Shown here piece after piece: positions 48,345 through 61,400 of a DNA stretch of 64,000 bases. Under the pieces are notes generated by a model, which ran no database searches, was not told where the DNA came from, and saw only the letters and a program-made list of their open reading frames with translations. The translations under genes were made by a program, and so were the position numbers. Positions within the stretch are counted from its first letter, which is position 1. Every line of letters begins with the position of its first letter. The DNA lies in contig OX459105.1 in assembly GCA_949775045.1 (NCBI GenBank), forward strand, positions 17,063,353-17,127,352, in the 5' to 3' direction. This DNA comes from Metridium senile. Taxonomy: Eukaryota; Cnidaria; Anthozoa; Actiniaria; Metridiidae.

Positions 48345-49285
48345 TTAGTCCATCAAAATTCGTCATTTTTGCGCATTTTCCATGGGCTATAGTCCATCAA
48401 AATCGTCGGTTTTGCGCATTCTTTAAAGGGCTTTAGTCCATCAAAATCGTCATTTTTGATCATTTTCCATGGGCTATAGTCCATCAAAAATCGTCATTTT
48501 TGCTCATTTTTCAGCATTTTGCATGGGCTATAGTCCATCAAAAATCGTCATTTTTGCTCATTTTTCAGCATTTTGCATGGGCTTTAGTCCATCAAAATCG
48601 TCATTTTTTGCGCATTTTTCATGGGCTTTAGTCCATCAAAATCGTCATTTTTAGTCATTATTGCTTATTTTCCATGGGCTAAGGTCCATCAAAAATCGTC
48701 ATTTTTGCTCATTTTTCAGCATTTTGCATGGGCTTTAGTCCATCAAAATCGTCATTTTTTGCGCATTTTTGATCATTTTCCATGGGCTTTAGTCCATCAA
48801 AATCGTCATTTTTAGTCATTTTTGATCATTTTCCATGGGCTATAGTCCATCAAAATCATCATTTCTAGTCATTTTTGCGCATTTTCCATGGGCTATAGTC
48901 CATCAAAATCGTCATTTTTGCGCATTTTTCATGGGCTTTAGCCATCAAAATTGTCATTTTTGCGCCTTTGCCATGGGCTTTAGTCCATGAAAATCGTCAT
49001 TTTTGCGCATTTTCCATGGGCTAAGGTCCATCAAAAATCGTCATTTTTGCTCATTTTTCAGCATTTTGCATGGGCTTTAGTCCATCAAAATCGTCATTTT
49101 TTGCGCATTTTTCATGGGCTTTAGTCCATCAAAATCGTCATTTTTAGTCATTTTCCATGGGCTATAGTCCATCAAAATTGTCATTTTTGCTCATTTTCTA
49201 TGGGCTGTAGTCCATCAAAATCGTCATTTTTGAGCATTTTCCATGGGCTATAGTCCATCAAAAATCGTCATTTTCGTGCATTTTG
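48345..49285. repeat. Satellite of about 45-bp units, 20 copies
   Basis: Twenty degenerate repeats built on CATGGGCTWTAGTCCATC followed by AAAATCGTCATTTTT, with variable TTGCGCATTTT or TTTTTCAGCATTTT linkers. Unit length varies from about 33 to 60 bp. A single half-unit resembling it lies at about 47365-47405. Open frames across it come from the repeat only. Confidence 0.9.
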
Positions 49286-50285
49286 GTCATGTTGTCATAT
49301 AGTTCTTCAGAAAACGCATAAAATCTGTATACATTGTTCAAGCAATATTTTTATTATTTAATATTTTTGAGAGTTGACAATGATTGGTATTTCAAAGTTG
49401 TAAATAATCAGTGATAGTCTCATTGGATGAGCTTATATGTTTAACGATTCTTAATGTTTATGTCTATTGCAAAAACGACCAATCGGACCTTTTCACGGTT
49501 CTCGTCCACAACCTCAGCCTCGCTAGCATGTAACATATTGTTTACAACTTGACTACAGCTCGCGGTAATTTAAGTATAATGTACACATTAACAAACAATG
49601 AAATACTTCAAATCTCCACTAACTGTAGTCAAATATCTTACACGTTATCGAGGCCGAAGTTGTCCGATGAGAGCCATGCAAAGGTCTATTGTCTCCAAGG
49701 CATTCCTATTTCTGTACGTTAAGCTGATAGTTTCTCAGAGTGTACTTGTATCGTCCATTTTAGAAATGATAATTCCTCTTGACGATGATATTCTGGTTTA
49801 CGTGTTGATAACATGGTCTGGTCTAATGTTCACAATTCCTGTCGTTCTGCAATCACCAACCTCTAGGTGCATGGTTGTCTACAAACTTCAGCAAGTTTGT
49901 GCTTCTGAAAGCTTGGTAGTATCCTTAATGGACTTACTTTGTTTACTGAAGTGTATCATCACATAGCACACTGTAGAAGGTCTGTGATTGCAGACAAACT
50001 AGAATGTTGTTTTTTTTCAAATTTTCATAAGGAATTGTAAACTGAGAATGCGTTCAAGAATAACCGCCTTGATAAAGAACTATGTTATGTACAGCTTGTA
50101 ACGTAAGAACTGCACAATAAATAAGCGTGCATGATTTAAAAAACTATGGAAACTATGAACAGTGGATGATTAAAAGTCGTAAAAATGTTTTTGTTTTATC
50201 TTTAAAAATGTGGTTACTTGTACCCTTATCGATAATTATTATATATAGAAGACCAATTAACTGGTGAATAAACCAACAAAGTGTT
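49286..50285. other. Unassigned DNA downstream of the RFX gene
   Basis: It holds a 122-codon + strand open frame (49598-49966) with a hydrophobic middle but no recognisable domain, no supporting context and no clear splice structure. I do not call it a gene. Confidence 0.4.
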
Positions 50286-50690
50286 CCTGATCAAAGCTTC
50301 TATTGGCACAGATGATCTCGCAAAGTCCACGTTCACCGATCAGAAACTGATCAAAGCTTGATTTACAGCTTATCAAAGCGATTCCATACTGATCAAAGGT
50401 TCTATTCCAAAATGATCAACGGTTCGATTCCCATCTAATCGCAGGTCCGATTCCAAACTGATCAAAGCCTCGATGGTTAAGTGATCAAAGGTTCGATTCC
50501 AAACTGATCAAAGCCTCGATGGTTAAGTGATCAAAGGTTCGATTCCAAACTGATCAAAGGTTCGATTCCAAACTGATCAAAGCCTCGATGGTAAAGTGAT
50601 CAAAGGTTCGATTCCAAACTGATCAAAGGTTCGAATCCAAAGTGATCAAAGGTTCGAATCCAAACTGATCAAAGGTTCTATTCCCAGCAG
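50286..50690. repeat. Tandem repeat of about 23 bp carrying tRNA B-box motifs
   Basis: Degenerate repeats of the type TGATCAAAGGTTCGATTCCA, about 17 units. Seven contain an exact GGTTCGAWTCC, the Pol III B-box consensus: starts at 50421, 50490, 50536, 50559, 50605, 50628 and 50651. No A-box is seen. The array begins about 14 bp beyond the RFX stop codon, probably inside its 3' UTR. Confidence 0.85.
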
Positions 50691-50703
50691 ATGGTGGTCA
50701 TAA

Positions 50704-52359
50704 TTAGTTCGATCTGGATTTCTTCGCTTCTGGTTCACCAATGTCTGTATTTGATGACGGTACTGTAGGTACTCTTAGTTCGGCTAACGCCGTGCTGTTG
50801 TCTCCATCTGAAACATCAAAACAACACTCGATTAACTGATTGTTATTGACTCTTCTTGATGACTTTTAAAGTGGCCACTTCTCTAGACAAAGAAGATTGT
50901 CATTCCATTGTCTCTTATCTTATCAGACTAAAGTAACTAGTTATTACTTGACAGGAAAGGTATTGTAGAACACACATTATTATAATGATACACGTAAGCT
51001 GACAATCATAACAATGATTAAATAATACAGTCATTAATTATGTAAATCAGTAACAGGATTACAACACCAGTGAAAATTAAGGTGGTCAGGTAGACTGTCA
51101 ACTGGTGGCAGGAAAACTACTACAGCCTATTGAATAAAACAAGAACGCACAGCTTTTCATCGGTAATTGGGTGAGTCATAGGACCCACTTGAAAACCTAT
51201 ATGTTAGACGAAATGGCTTCCTAATAAAACATTAGTAAAAAACATAGTCATAGTTCGACAATGCCCTCGATCACCTTGTACCTACTTAGAAGTGAGCTCG
51301 GAGAAAGGATCAACGTCCTTTAGTAATTACAGTGTTATAGTAACGGTTATGATTGCACTTACTCTCGTCTCCCAGTAGACTGTTCTCCACGGCATCAAGA
51401 CCCATCGCTAGGGCTGAACCAAGACCAACATACTACAACAAACAAACAATCAATATCATCACAATAATATGTACAGATATGCATGATATGCTACGTCCTC
51501 AGTAAATGTTTCACGTCACTCAATGCAGATTGTACATAGTAACGGGACGTTTTCCATGTAATGAGAGTGAACAACACTGATGCATAAAAGTAAACTTGTG
51601 AAGAGTGACAATAGCCTCCTTGACAGTTTCCTGCGCCATCTTGAAAGGTAGCCGGGTCTTTGTAACAAAGCGAGACGAACGTTGAGCTCGCAATGATATA
51701 GAATAATTGCCTGGTAAGGTGTTAAAAGGTCTCTATTATTTCAAGGTCAACGTTGATCTCGCTTCGATGCAAATGCCAGGTTACCTTTCAAAGTGGTGCA
51801 GGGAATTGTGAAAGAGACTGTTCTTACCTCCCCCATGACTGAGATAGGTGAAGCTCCTATAGCTTTTGATACTTTATGTTCAACCAAATAGAACATGTAT
51901 TCATCATATAAAAGACGAATCAAATGAAAAGATCCAAAACTGGCTGCACTACGTAGAGTTAAATCACGAATAATCATGGAACTGAAACAAGAAATATCAC
52001 ATCATTAACTACTGCAGTACAGATAGAAAAAACGCTCTGAAAACAGCATATACTACTAAGATTGCAGGGATATTTTTATCACTACATAAACTACTGGCAG
52101 TACAGACAGGGGGTGTCAGGTGCCTGAAGGGACACTCCCCTGCAGAGTTTCTTCATCATGAAAGTTGAACAGAATTACAGAGCATAATTTTGAATAGTTG
52201 ATCTCATTTGTTTGTTTGTTTTTCTTCTTAAATATGTCATCATCATCATCATCATCATCTTTATAATCATTTTTATTGTTATCGTTATCGTTATTATTAT
52301 TGTTATTATTATTGTTATTGTTATTGTTATTGTTATTGTTATTGTTATTGTTATTGTTA

Positions 52360-52423
<64 letters not shown>

Positions 52424-55400
52424 GAGGGTATACCTGTAGAATGACCATTTTAGTAAGAATTGTTTGGCTGCTTTAGGATAACCATCACCCCCTTCGTGTG
52501 GTTTGAGAAACTGGTCAACCACACCCTCTAGCCATGTTGCCCATTGCTCTAGGGAATTCTACACACAAAAACACAAATCATTATCCAGCAAACAAATAGA
52601 TATCATTTGAAAATTCATGAATAATAAATGAAAACAAAAGAAAAGAAATCACGTCTGTGGCGAATGCGGTACAGTATCTTAGACACAAAATCATCCCGAT
52701 TTGCATAATTTTTAACATGAATGTTCTCAACCAGATTTAGTTTTATCTTGACAATGTTAGTAAAATGTGAAAGAACTTATGTTGGACTTTCATAAGTACT
52801 ATACAATATTCGTGTGAGATATGTATATCCCATACAGATCGGCCCCTCATATTGTATATATTACTTTTGCCCTGTACACTGATAGATTCACAAATGATGT
52901 CATATACATTTCCCTGACCAAAACCAATTTTTCAATGACCAAGTGGCACAATTCTATTTAGTCCTTTTAATGAAAAATTGGGAACCTTTGGGAAGTTTTG
53001 TTTAGGAGTGAAATTACATAATTATCACCAAAAAGAGCCTTCAACTTATACCCAGTACTGTGGTAATGCACTATTCAGTATTTTACGTTTTTGAAATGGC
53101 TTTATATTATTGTAGTGCATTTGATTATATTCATTGTTTTCAAAACACTCATTAGTACTGATCACTAAAGAGCCTTCAATCTTACACCCAGTACTGTGGT
53201 AATGTGTTACCTGTTGCTGAAGTGTTAGTTTGAAATCCTGTTCAATCCTGTACACTAGGTGATCATCACACTGACATACCCATGCCGCTTGTTCCTATAG
53301 CAACATACATCAACATGTTAGATCTGTGTTTATAACCACTTTAATAACTTGGAATATTTCATCAGCATCATCATCACTATCATCATCATTACCTTTACCA
53401 TCATCATCATAATCATCAATAGCACAACAATCATCATCAAAATCACCATCATCATCGATATCATCATTACTATCATCATCATCAAAATCACTATCATCAT
53501 CATCATCAAAATCACTATCATCATCATCATCAAAATCACTATCATCATCATCATCAAAATCACTATCATCATCATCATCAAAATCACCATCATTATCATC
53601 ATCATCATCATGTTTATCATTAATATCCTTATCACAATCAATATCATGATCTTCAACAAAATCACTATCATCATCATTATCAAAATCATCATCATCAAAA
53701 TCCTCATTACGATCATCATCATTACGATCATCACAATGATTATCTTCATCACAATTAAAGAGGGCCATATAATGTTATGTACCTGTACATTGGCAAAGTC
53801 CACTCTATTCAAGTCATTCAACATCTGGTTTATCTGGGATGGGTTCTGTAACACTGCACGGGCTGCTTGAGCCAAGTGGTTTAGTGAAGTGTAACGACGT
53901 AGTGTTTGTGCAAATGCACAACAGCTTGATACCTGTTACATGCATAGTACTGTATTAGATTATTATTACTATCATAATCACTGTCATAAGCATCATCATT
54001 ACAATCATCATTACAATCCTCATCATGATCATCACAATTCTCATCGTCATTACGATAATTATCATCATTATAATCATCACCACTTTTTTTCCTTTCAACA
54101 TCATCCCTGTCATTAACACTTTCACCATAATTATCACTATCACCATCACTACCAGCAACAAGTATAGCTCAGTTGGTTAGTGCAATCCCCATTGGCCTTG
54201 CACTTTCAATTTGGTGTAACTTTCACCATTAGCATCTTATTCATCAGCATCATATTCATCAGCATCATCTTCGGCATCAACCTAATAATCACCATCTTCA
54301 CCATTATCATTGTCATCATCACCATCATCATTGTCATCATCATCACCATCATCATTCTATAATAGTTTTATATCTGACCTTAACATCTCCCATCTTCTTA
54401 GGTACATGGTTTAGTGAACCAGCAACCCAACCTTCTAGTCTTTTGGCAAAGTTACGAATAGCTTGGGTCAGAGACGCTGAAATAAAACAAACACAATTGT
54501 TCTGAATGATCGAACACCCCAAAAATGTACTTGTTCCAACTCAAGATTGAAAACCTTTGTTGACCCATCCAGAAAGTGTCACTAATACACCATTTCACAG
54601 TTGATCATTGATCAACTTCAGCCTCAATAGCATGTAATATATTTTTTTAGAATATAACTACAGCCCATGGAGTGCTTCAATTGTTTGATAATCTGTACAA
54701 ACCTAAAGTATATATTTAACAATCAACAATAGTTGTATTTGATTGGTGCATATTCATACTTACAAGGTATAGGTCTTACTACATCAAGGATAAGGATCTC
54801 AACCATAAAAATATCGCTATGTATGGCTTATATATTTAACAATCAACAATAGTTGTATTTGATTGGTGCATATTTATACTTACATGGTATGGGTCGTAGT
54901 ACATCAGGGATGAGGATCTCAACCAGTGTCTGATACAGTAAATGATCACAACTCTTGACATAAGCAACTACAGGTTCATATTCACACAGGATCATAAGCT
55001 TGACTTTAGAAAGACGTTTCTCATTGTCCTCGTCATCTCTAGAACATTATGTCAACAAATATTGGGTTAGAAAGCATAATAGAACATTATACCAACAAAT
55101 ATTGGGGTAGAAAGCATAATAGAACATTATACCAACAAATATTGGGTTGAAAAGCATAATAGAACATTATACTAACAAATATTGGGTTAGAAAGCATAAT
55201 AGAACATTATACTAACAAATATTGGGTTAGAAAGCATAATAGAACATTATACTAACAAATATTGGGTTAGAAAGCATAATAGAACATTATACCAACAAAT
55301 ATTGGGTTAAAAAGCATAATAGAACATTATACCAACAAATATTGGTTAGGAAACATATTAAAGACAAGACAGAATTCTGTATCATTATTGTGTCATTATC

Positions 55401-58400
55401 ATTTTGTAATTCAGTGTTGCTACAAATAGTCTACCGTATTTGCCAGTGTATAAGTCAACATTTCAACACTTAAAATCGACCTTCAAAAATTGACCTTGAC
55501 TTATACACCAAGTCTAAAAGCCTAAAGTCTGAAGATTGTTTTTATTAAAAGTGATTGCTTAATATGTTAAGAAAGGGTTTTATATCATCTATCTAAACAA
55601 AGAAGTGTGAAAAAGTAGCAATCAAAAGGAAGGGAAAATATGATGAAGACAAATAAAAGAAATAAATAAAAATTAAATAAAAAATAAGAGTCAAGCTTAC
55701 CCTAGTTCCTTGATGTGTGGTGATGTGGATAAAACTTGACCATCTTCACTCTTGTCTTCTTTTTTAACATCATCAGATATATGTCTCCAGAAACTCTGCC
55801 ACAGGGACTCCACAACAGCAAACTGTAGATTGACTACCACATCTAGGAAAGCCTGAAAAACAGATATTAATGTTATTAGACTAGTAACAATTTATTATGA
55901 TGACTAAACTGGTAAACTGATAATGATTCTGATAAAGGCAATGATGTTCAGTGGTGCAGTGATAATGATGATGATGATAATTGATAGATGATTACAATAA
56001 TGATATTAATCATGATTCTGATAAAGGCAATGATGATCAGTGGTGCAGTGGAAATGATGATGATGATGATTGATAGATGATTACAATAATGATATTGATC
56101 ATGATGATGGTGGATACAAATAATCACAATAAAAATGATGACGATGTCAATGATGATGGTGTTAACAACAATGATGATGGTGGTAATGATGGTAACAATA
56201 ATGATGATGATGAAACTAATGCTGATGATGACAAAAATGATGACACTGATGGCGAAGATGATGACAATAATGATGATGATGATGATAAAAATGATGATCA
56301 TGATGACAACAATGATGATGGTAATGAAACTAATGATGATAATGATGATGGTGATAACAACAATGATGATGATGATGACAATAATGATGATGATGACAAT
56401 AATGATGGTGATGACAATAATGATGATGATGATGACAATAATGATGATGATGACAATAATGATGATGATGACAATAATGATGGTGATAACAACAATGATG
56501 ATGATGATGACAATAATGATGATGATGACAATAATGATGATGATGACAATAATGATGGTGATGAAACTAATGATGACGATGATACAAATGATGAAATTGA
56601 TGTGATGATGATAATGACAATGATGATGATCCCTACCTCGCAGTGTTCTCTGTACATGTCCTGGAATGTGTCCAAGTCATCTTCCACAACACCATCTAAC
56701 AACAATCACAACAAAAGCATTAATATCAGTTATTAACATTAACATTAACCAGGAGGTACATTACCAGGTAGAGGTGAACCTTTGGTGTCCAGATCTTCAA
56801 AGTCAGGCAGTCCTTGAGTGATATCACCAAGATATTGTTGATGTTGATGATGAGTTTGTTGTGCTTGATCCCCTGATCCTCCTGATAGTGATGAATAGTT
56901 ATCACCACCCTCTGATCCATCTGCTCTTGACGCTGGCTTGATCCTGTGTAAACAACATTATTGCAATGAGTGAATGAATAGATGAATGAATGAATGGATA
57001 AATGAATGGGTGATAAATGAATAAATGAGTGAGTGAAAAAACAATCATGAATGAATGAATGGATAAAATAATGAATGGATGAATGGATGAATGAATGAAT
57101 GTATGTATAAATGAATGAGTGATCAATGAATAAATGAGTTAGTGAAAAAAACAAAAACAAATAATGAATGAATCGATGGATGGATGGATAGACAAATGAA
57201 TGAATGAATAGATAGATGCATGAACGGATAGATCAATGAATGAATGGATAAGTAAACCAAATCATGTACAAAGAGATTGATGGATGGAAGGATAAATGAA
57301 TGAATGGATGGATCAATGAATGAATGAATGGATAAAATAATGCATGAATATAGAGGATAAATTGATGAATGATTGATTGATGGAAAGTCCATATGTAAGA
57401 AAGAGTTAATTCATTCTAAATACTACAGAATTAGCTTCATGAATTGTGTACTTGCCTTTTCTGTGTAGAAGGAGACTGTCTCAATGCTACTTGTGTATCA
57501 TCAGTGAGTGCATTGAGCGGTGAGCTTGGCTTGATACGGATACCATAATAGTGGTACTTAGAATTACCCCTGGTGACAAAACATATAGGTGAGCGTAGTG
57601 TTTACAAGTGTTGGTATTGTGATGATAATTCGCTAACCATTTTTAAAATAGATTTTTTAATTTTCTTTGTTTTAATAACAATGGTTGGTTTGTAAAACCA
57701 TAACAAAACACGTGACTATACATCCACCTTTATATAACCATCATGAACAATGCACAGATATGGTAATTCATAGATAAACTAAGATATGGTAATTCATAGA
57801 TAAACTAAAGGCCCCAGCAAACGCACGCAACATTGTTGGCCAACATTGTTGCGATACGGTTTGTTAAACACGAGAAAAAAAGAAATGTTGGATGAAACTC
57901 ATCCAACTTCATCCAACAGGGTGTTTAAACGGGCCCAACATGTTGAAGCAATTATGTTGGTCCAACAATGTTGCGTGCGTTTGCAAGGGCCTTAAGATAT
58001 AGTAATTCAACACAATAATGAAACATATTATAAAACTTTCACTCAGCATAGGTTGCTTGTCCATGAAGTTCACTCACACTCACTATCCCTACTTTCAATA
58101 TCTACAACAAACAACACTTGACGGTTGACTCACATGTTGATTTTTGCCGAGGGAGGAAAACATGAAAACCATTAAACCCTCCTGGCAAGTGAGAACAATA
58201 CACCAACAGACTCAACTCACTCATAATCTATTCCCAAGCTGGGACTTAAACCTGGACCACATCATTATTATCATTATCGTATTCATCATCATTGTCATAC
58301 AGCTGTGGCCAAGATGTGTCACAAACCTGGACCACAGCGGTGACTGGTAAACCACTACGCCACCAATGACTACTAAAACCAGACACAGGTAGAGTTAATT

Positions 58401-61400
58401 TCCTATTTTCCTTACCTAGTACCAAGACGTCTTGTCTTCAGTCCCAAGAAAACAGACCTTATTAGCTTGCCAAAGCTGGCAGCATTGACAGGGTCAAGTT
58501 TATGCGTTTGACAGTGAGTTAGGTAATGATGGTAGAGAGTCTGACGTGGTAAACTAACACCCTCAGCTGTCTCGTAATTCTCTAGCAGCCATTGAACCTG
58601 GTAGACAATGAATTAGATTAATATTATAGGTGCAAAAATGTCTGACCTTGAGGAACAATAAATATGTGTAACAATTTCATGCAAGTAGAACTAGTTAGCT
58701 ACAAAATTATCAATATCTAAACTAGTAAACTATCAAAATTTCTCCAAACTTTATCAAAAACTATGACTGGTGTTTAGGCTGGGACATCACTGACATCCTC
58801 CATCCTTGTATTAAAGTCCATTGTCTTACAAAATTAACATTTGCTTCTACACTATGTATTTTTATCTACCAACAAGTGAGTGTACTGTTTACAAGTGTTG
58901 GTATTGTGATGCTAATTTGCTAACTCTTTTCACAATAGATTTTTTAACTTTCTTTGTTCTAATAACAATGGTTGGTTGACAAAACCATAACAAAATATGT
59001 CACTGTATATCGTCCAGCTATACTTGAATACTAGTAGTGTGAGTACAAACTAAAATCTGCAACTTATGTCCAGGTAGCTGTCCAGCAACAAAGACCACAC
59101 GAGATGCATGCAATGTACACTATTTTAGCACACACTGCATTGGTACTGACTGCATTGGTACTGACTGCATTGGTACTGAGTTATGGGTACAGTATATAGG
59201 ATATACTTACAGTAGCCGGCGAAGCCCTGGTTGTATGTGCAATAGGGTGTCGTGGGATACCTTGATGTTGCTGGCCAGCTACCTGGACATAAGTTGCAGA
59301 TACACTATTAACTGCTGTTCCTACGGTTGGTGTTGTTGCAACTGAGAATGTTTGTGCTTGTTGGGGTTGTGCTGCTGTATCCATAAATGTCGCAGGCTGC
59401 TGGGAGAACATGCCGCTATCATTGTAATGAAACGCGTTACTTCTGTAAAGAACAACAACAAGAAATCAGTCAAACTCCTAAAGCAACAAAACGTAAATAC
59501 AAATCAACAAAAAAATGCATCTCCTAACTAACTTATTATAATAGTTTGTACATTTTGTTAAAAAGAGCCTTTTTTCTAAGGAAACATCCAGGAGTACCAA
59601 ACTACCCATGGTATAAAATTTCTATTTTAATACTGATAAAACCTGATGGAGGATTAAGTACAAAACATTTTATATGATGCATTTAACATTTGAATTTGAA
59701 TCATTTCCTCAGAAACACAATCCCATCAGTTCATCTGTATAACTGTGTAGAATTTACACTTGATAAAAACTGTGACAAGAGTGCAATGTTATTGATCAGC
59801 TTCAAAATCCTTGAAGGTGAGGCTGTAAAGTTTACTAATTTACATATAAATGTATATCACTCTATTAAACTGTTTAAGTACTACAAGTGCCACTAGCCTA
59901 CTTTGAAGCTATTAAACACATTAATTATTGCTGTATAATGTGCAATTAAGATAACAGAGGGATAATAAATATGCAAATATGTACAACCACTTCAGATCAT
60001 TCACATTACTTCATATTCCAATTGTTGTCCTTGGAAATAGTCTCTACAATAATTATACTAACACAAAAAGCAGTAGCATTTTTTTTATTATTCATTTAAT
60101 TTACTGTTTTTCCATATTTATTCCAAGAAGAATACAAATGTGTTCAATTTACCAAAATATCATCATTAAATAATGGCATATTCAAAGTCATGTATATCAT
60201 GACAGACAGTATGTAATTAAGACGATAATAAATTGATAACATAATTTAAAAAATGCTAAAAAACCACTGTTTTAATAAGTTATAATATTCAAACTAGAGA
60301 ACGACTACAGTAGACGACCACGCATGAAATAATAGTCTAATAAATTAACATTTTAATCATTAATATTCATCAGTATCCTAGAAATAAAATTGTGGTGGAA
60401 AAACGCTTTTATAGGCAAAACTTTTATATTATTTTACATATGAACACAACAAGCATGCAAGAATAAACAAATTCTAAAAATATTGATAATATTGTAAAAA
60501 AATATATTTATTAGTATTGTGGGTTTTTTAATTTAGAAACAATTGAGTTTCTAATGTTTCAACTTTAACTTACAGACAAAGACATGAAGATTAGCATGGC
60601 ACTGGCAAACAGCCAAAAATAATTATCACTTTGTTTTTTTCAATACAGCACACATGTTTAAACTGAAAACCATGAAAGTGTAAAATTGTGTGAAATTTGA
60701 TATTTAATCATTCATATTCTATGTATTCTAAAGTGCAAAAGCTGTAAGCAAAGGAACACAATAATAAAGCCATAATGTATGCTTTTATGAGAAGAAAATT
60801 TGTCATTGTATTCGCATGCTTTCATGGATAAATGGATTTAAATTAAAACAGTTTTTTTAAATAAACTCTTTTTTTTTGCAGTATTTCTAGCTGCTGAAAT
60901 TATTTCTAGATCTAACAATGATCTTCAAAATGAATGTATGCTTTTATGAAATAAGAAATATTTTCATCATATTCACATATTTGTCTTGGATGAAGGGTCA
61001 CAAACATTGGACAAAACTGTTTTTGTAAATAAACTCTTTTTTGCAGTATATTTCTAGCAGTTGAAATTATTTCTAGATGGAATAATGGTCCTCAAAATGA
61101 ATGTATGCTTTTATGAACTAAGAAATATTTTCATCATATTCACATGCTTTCATGGATGAAGGGACACAAACATTGAACAAAACTGTTTTTGTAAATAAAA
61201 TCTTTTTTGCAGTATTTCTAGCAGTTAAAATTTCTAGATGTGACGGTGGTCTCCAAAGTGAAAGGTGTCAAAATATGGTCACCATTATTCATCTCTTGTG
61301 GTTATACTCATTTAAATAATACATTGTATGATTGAAAGGATTATTCTTTGCACAGAATTATATTAAACAATTAAATGTTTGAAACAAGGTTATTTAGACA

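Noticed and set aside
49598..49966. 122-codon plus-strand frame with a hydrophobic stretch
   Set aside because: No recognisable domain, no splice or promoter context, and a length that chance allows in AT-rich DNA.
50286..50690. CRISPR-like array
   Set aside because: The repeats are contiguous and degenerate with no unique spacers, and the genome is eukaryotic.
53310..53875. Asp-rich and Met/Ile-rich frames of 150-180 codons
   Set aside because: They are translations of an ATC/GAT microsatellite. Only 53783-53932 is real coding sequence there, an RFX exon.
56077..56736. 219-codon Asp/Asn-rich plus-strand frame
   Set aside because: It is a GAT/GACAAT microsatellite in an RFX intron, and it runs antisense over a real exon.
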